Source: Planctomycetota bacterium
GTDB lineage: Bacteria; Planctomycetota; UBA1135; GCA-002686595
Length of the DNA: 64,000 nucleotides
Assembly (NCBI GenBank): GCA_030746555.1
Contig: JASLMK010000068.1
Span: 1 to 64,000 of the forward strand
Direction: 5' to 3'
Notes under the pieces: generated by a model
The model's input: the letters and a program-made list of their open reading frames with translations, nothing else
Told to the model about the DNA's origin: nothing
Database searches by the model: none
Made by a program: the position numbers and the translations under genes
Shown: positions 63,502 to 64,000 of the stretch, one piece after another
How positions within the stretch are numbered: position 1 is the stretch's first letter
Layout of the letters: each line of letters opens with the position of its first letter

Positions 63502-64000
63502 TCAGGCACGCTTGGAGAGCACGGCGATGAGGTCGGTGGGGTAGGCCCTGGCGCGGGAGGCGGTGAGCAGGCGCAGGGAGAGGTCGAGGGCGGCGTAGAG
63601 GAAGCGCAGGAGGGGGTAGCGGGCGCGCAGGCGGCGCTGGGTGTCGTCCTCGAAGATCGACCACAGGACCACGTCGAAGCCGGCCCCGGCGGCGAAGCGG
63701 CGCAGGGCCGGAGGGCTCATCGACCAGCGCAGGTAGGTAGGGAAGGGAGGATGACCCTCGAGGCCGGCTGTCTCCCGGCCGAGCAGGTGACGGTAGACCC
63801 AGACGTGGAAGCGGTGGGGCGAGAGCTTGGTCACCAGCCCCTTCACCGAGAGCACCCGCGGCACCGCCAGGACCAGGACCCCGCCGGGCCGCAGGGAGCG
63901 GGCCATGTTCGCCAGGGCCAGATCGGGACGGGAGAGGTGCTCGAGGACGTACCAGCAGACCACGGCGTCGAAGCGCTCCGACCCGAGGTCGTGGCCCTGC
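63502..64000 (-). CDS. Type-11 SAM-dependent methyltransferase, C-terminal part (cut by window end)
   Basis: The C-terminal 165 or so residues are visible. The frame stays open through base 64000 on the minus strand, so the N-terminus and SAM motif I lie outside the window. Visible are FDAVVCWYVLEHLSRPDLAL (post-motif II/III of methyltransferase type 11) and LRPGGVLVLAVP. A C-terminal helical region follows (LRFLYAALDLSLRLL). The position next to glycan genes suggests methylation of a sugar or lipid, but this is only contextual. Confidence 0.8.
   Translation of the reverse strand, partial: QGHDLGSERFDAVVCWYVLEHLSRPDLALANMARSLRPGGVLVLAVPRVLSVKGLVTKLSPHRFHVWVYRHLLGRETAGLEGHPPFPTYLRWSMSPPALRRFAAGAGFDVVLWSIFEDDTQRRLRARYPLLRFLYAALDLSLRLLTASRARAYPTDLIAVLSKRA

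Overview
The window is GC-rich, gene-dense bacterial chromosome, most likely from an uncultured or little-studied member of the Planctomycetota. This placement is an inference. It rests on large secreted proteins ending in a characteristic C-terminal module with a W[FY]RDP motif, FG-GAP-like and choice-of-anchor-A exported proteins, abundant multiheme c-type cytochromes, many GTG/TTG starts and mostly weak Shine-Dalgarno sequences. The protein set (RND efflux with a TolC-type outer membrane factor, putative porin, lipoproteins) indicates a diderm envelope. I found no rRNA, tRNA or CRISPR array.

Layout. 0.3-10.6 kb is an electron-transfer region: the C-terminal half of a cytochrome b, a 1231-residue membrane-anchored octaheme cytochrome, a cupredoxin-type copper protein, a PDZ protein with Cys- and His-rich repeats, a thioredoxin-reductase-like flavoprotein and a diheme cytochrome c. 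10.6-18.6 kb carries secreted or lipidated proteins plus a sugar kinase/epimerase pair with overlapping start and stop codons. 18.7-29.3 kb is mixed housekeeping: sodium:solute symporter, twin lipoproteins, methyltransferase, ATP-grasp ligase, matrixin protease with IPT/TIG domains, a 3'-5' exonuclease, a SSP411/DUF255 protein and rsfS. 29.7-35.3 kb holds an FG-GAP protein and a LolD/FtsX-type ABC transporter operon.

35.3-55 kb is a metal and respiration region. It contains two divergent membrane iron-sulfur proteins (one fused to TPRs), a complete Cus-type copper/silver RND efflux operon, a PstS-like binding protein/porin/hemerythrin operon preceded by a candidate structured RNA with promoter and intrinsic terminator, a HemN/HemW-like radical SAM protein, an 11-heme cytochrome fused to a propeller-like domain, and a flavodoxin-fold quinone reductase. 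55.2-61.6 kb is a surface-glycan cluster (GT4, two GT2, polysaccharide deacetylase, FkbH-like HAD/GNAT enzyme). 61.8-63.4 kb encodes an LPP20-like lipoprotein and a FlgO-like protein with no flagellar genes nearby, followed by a methyltransferase cut by the window edge.

A family of ~204-bp elements with terminal inverted repeats occurs four times (1-82, 5082-5285, 14493-14638, 29307-29510). Two copies supply the TAG stop codon of the adjoining gene, which fits insertion at the TA of stop codons. Taken together, the genes suggest a respiratory bacterium with elaborate periplasmic and outer-surface electron transfer, copper handling and exopolysaccharide production.
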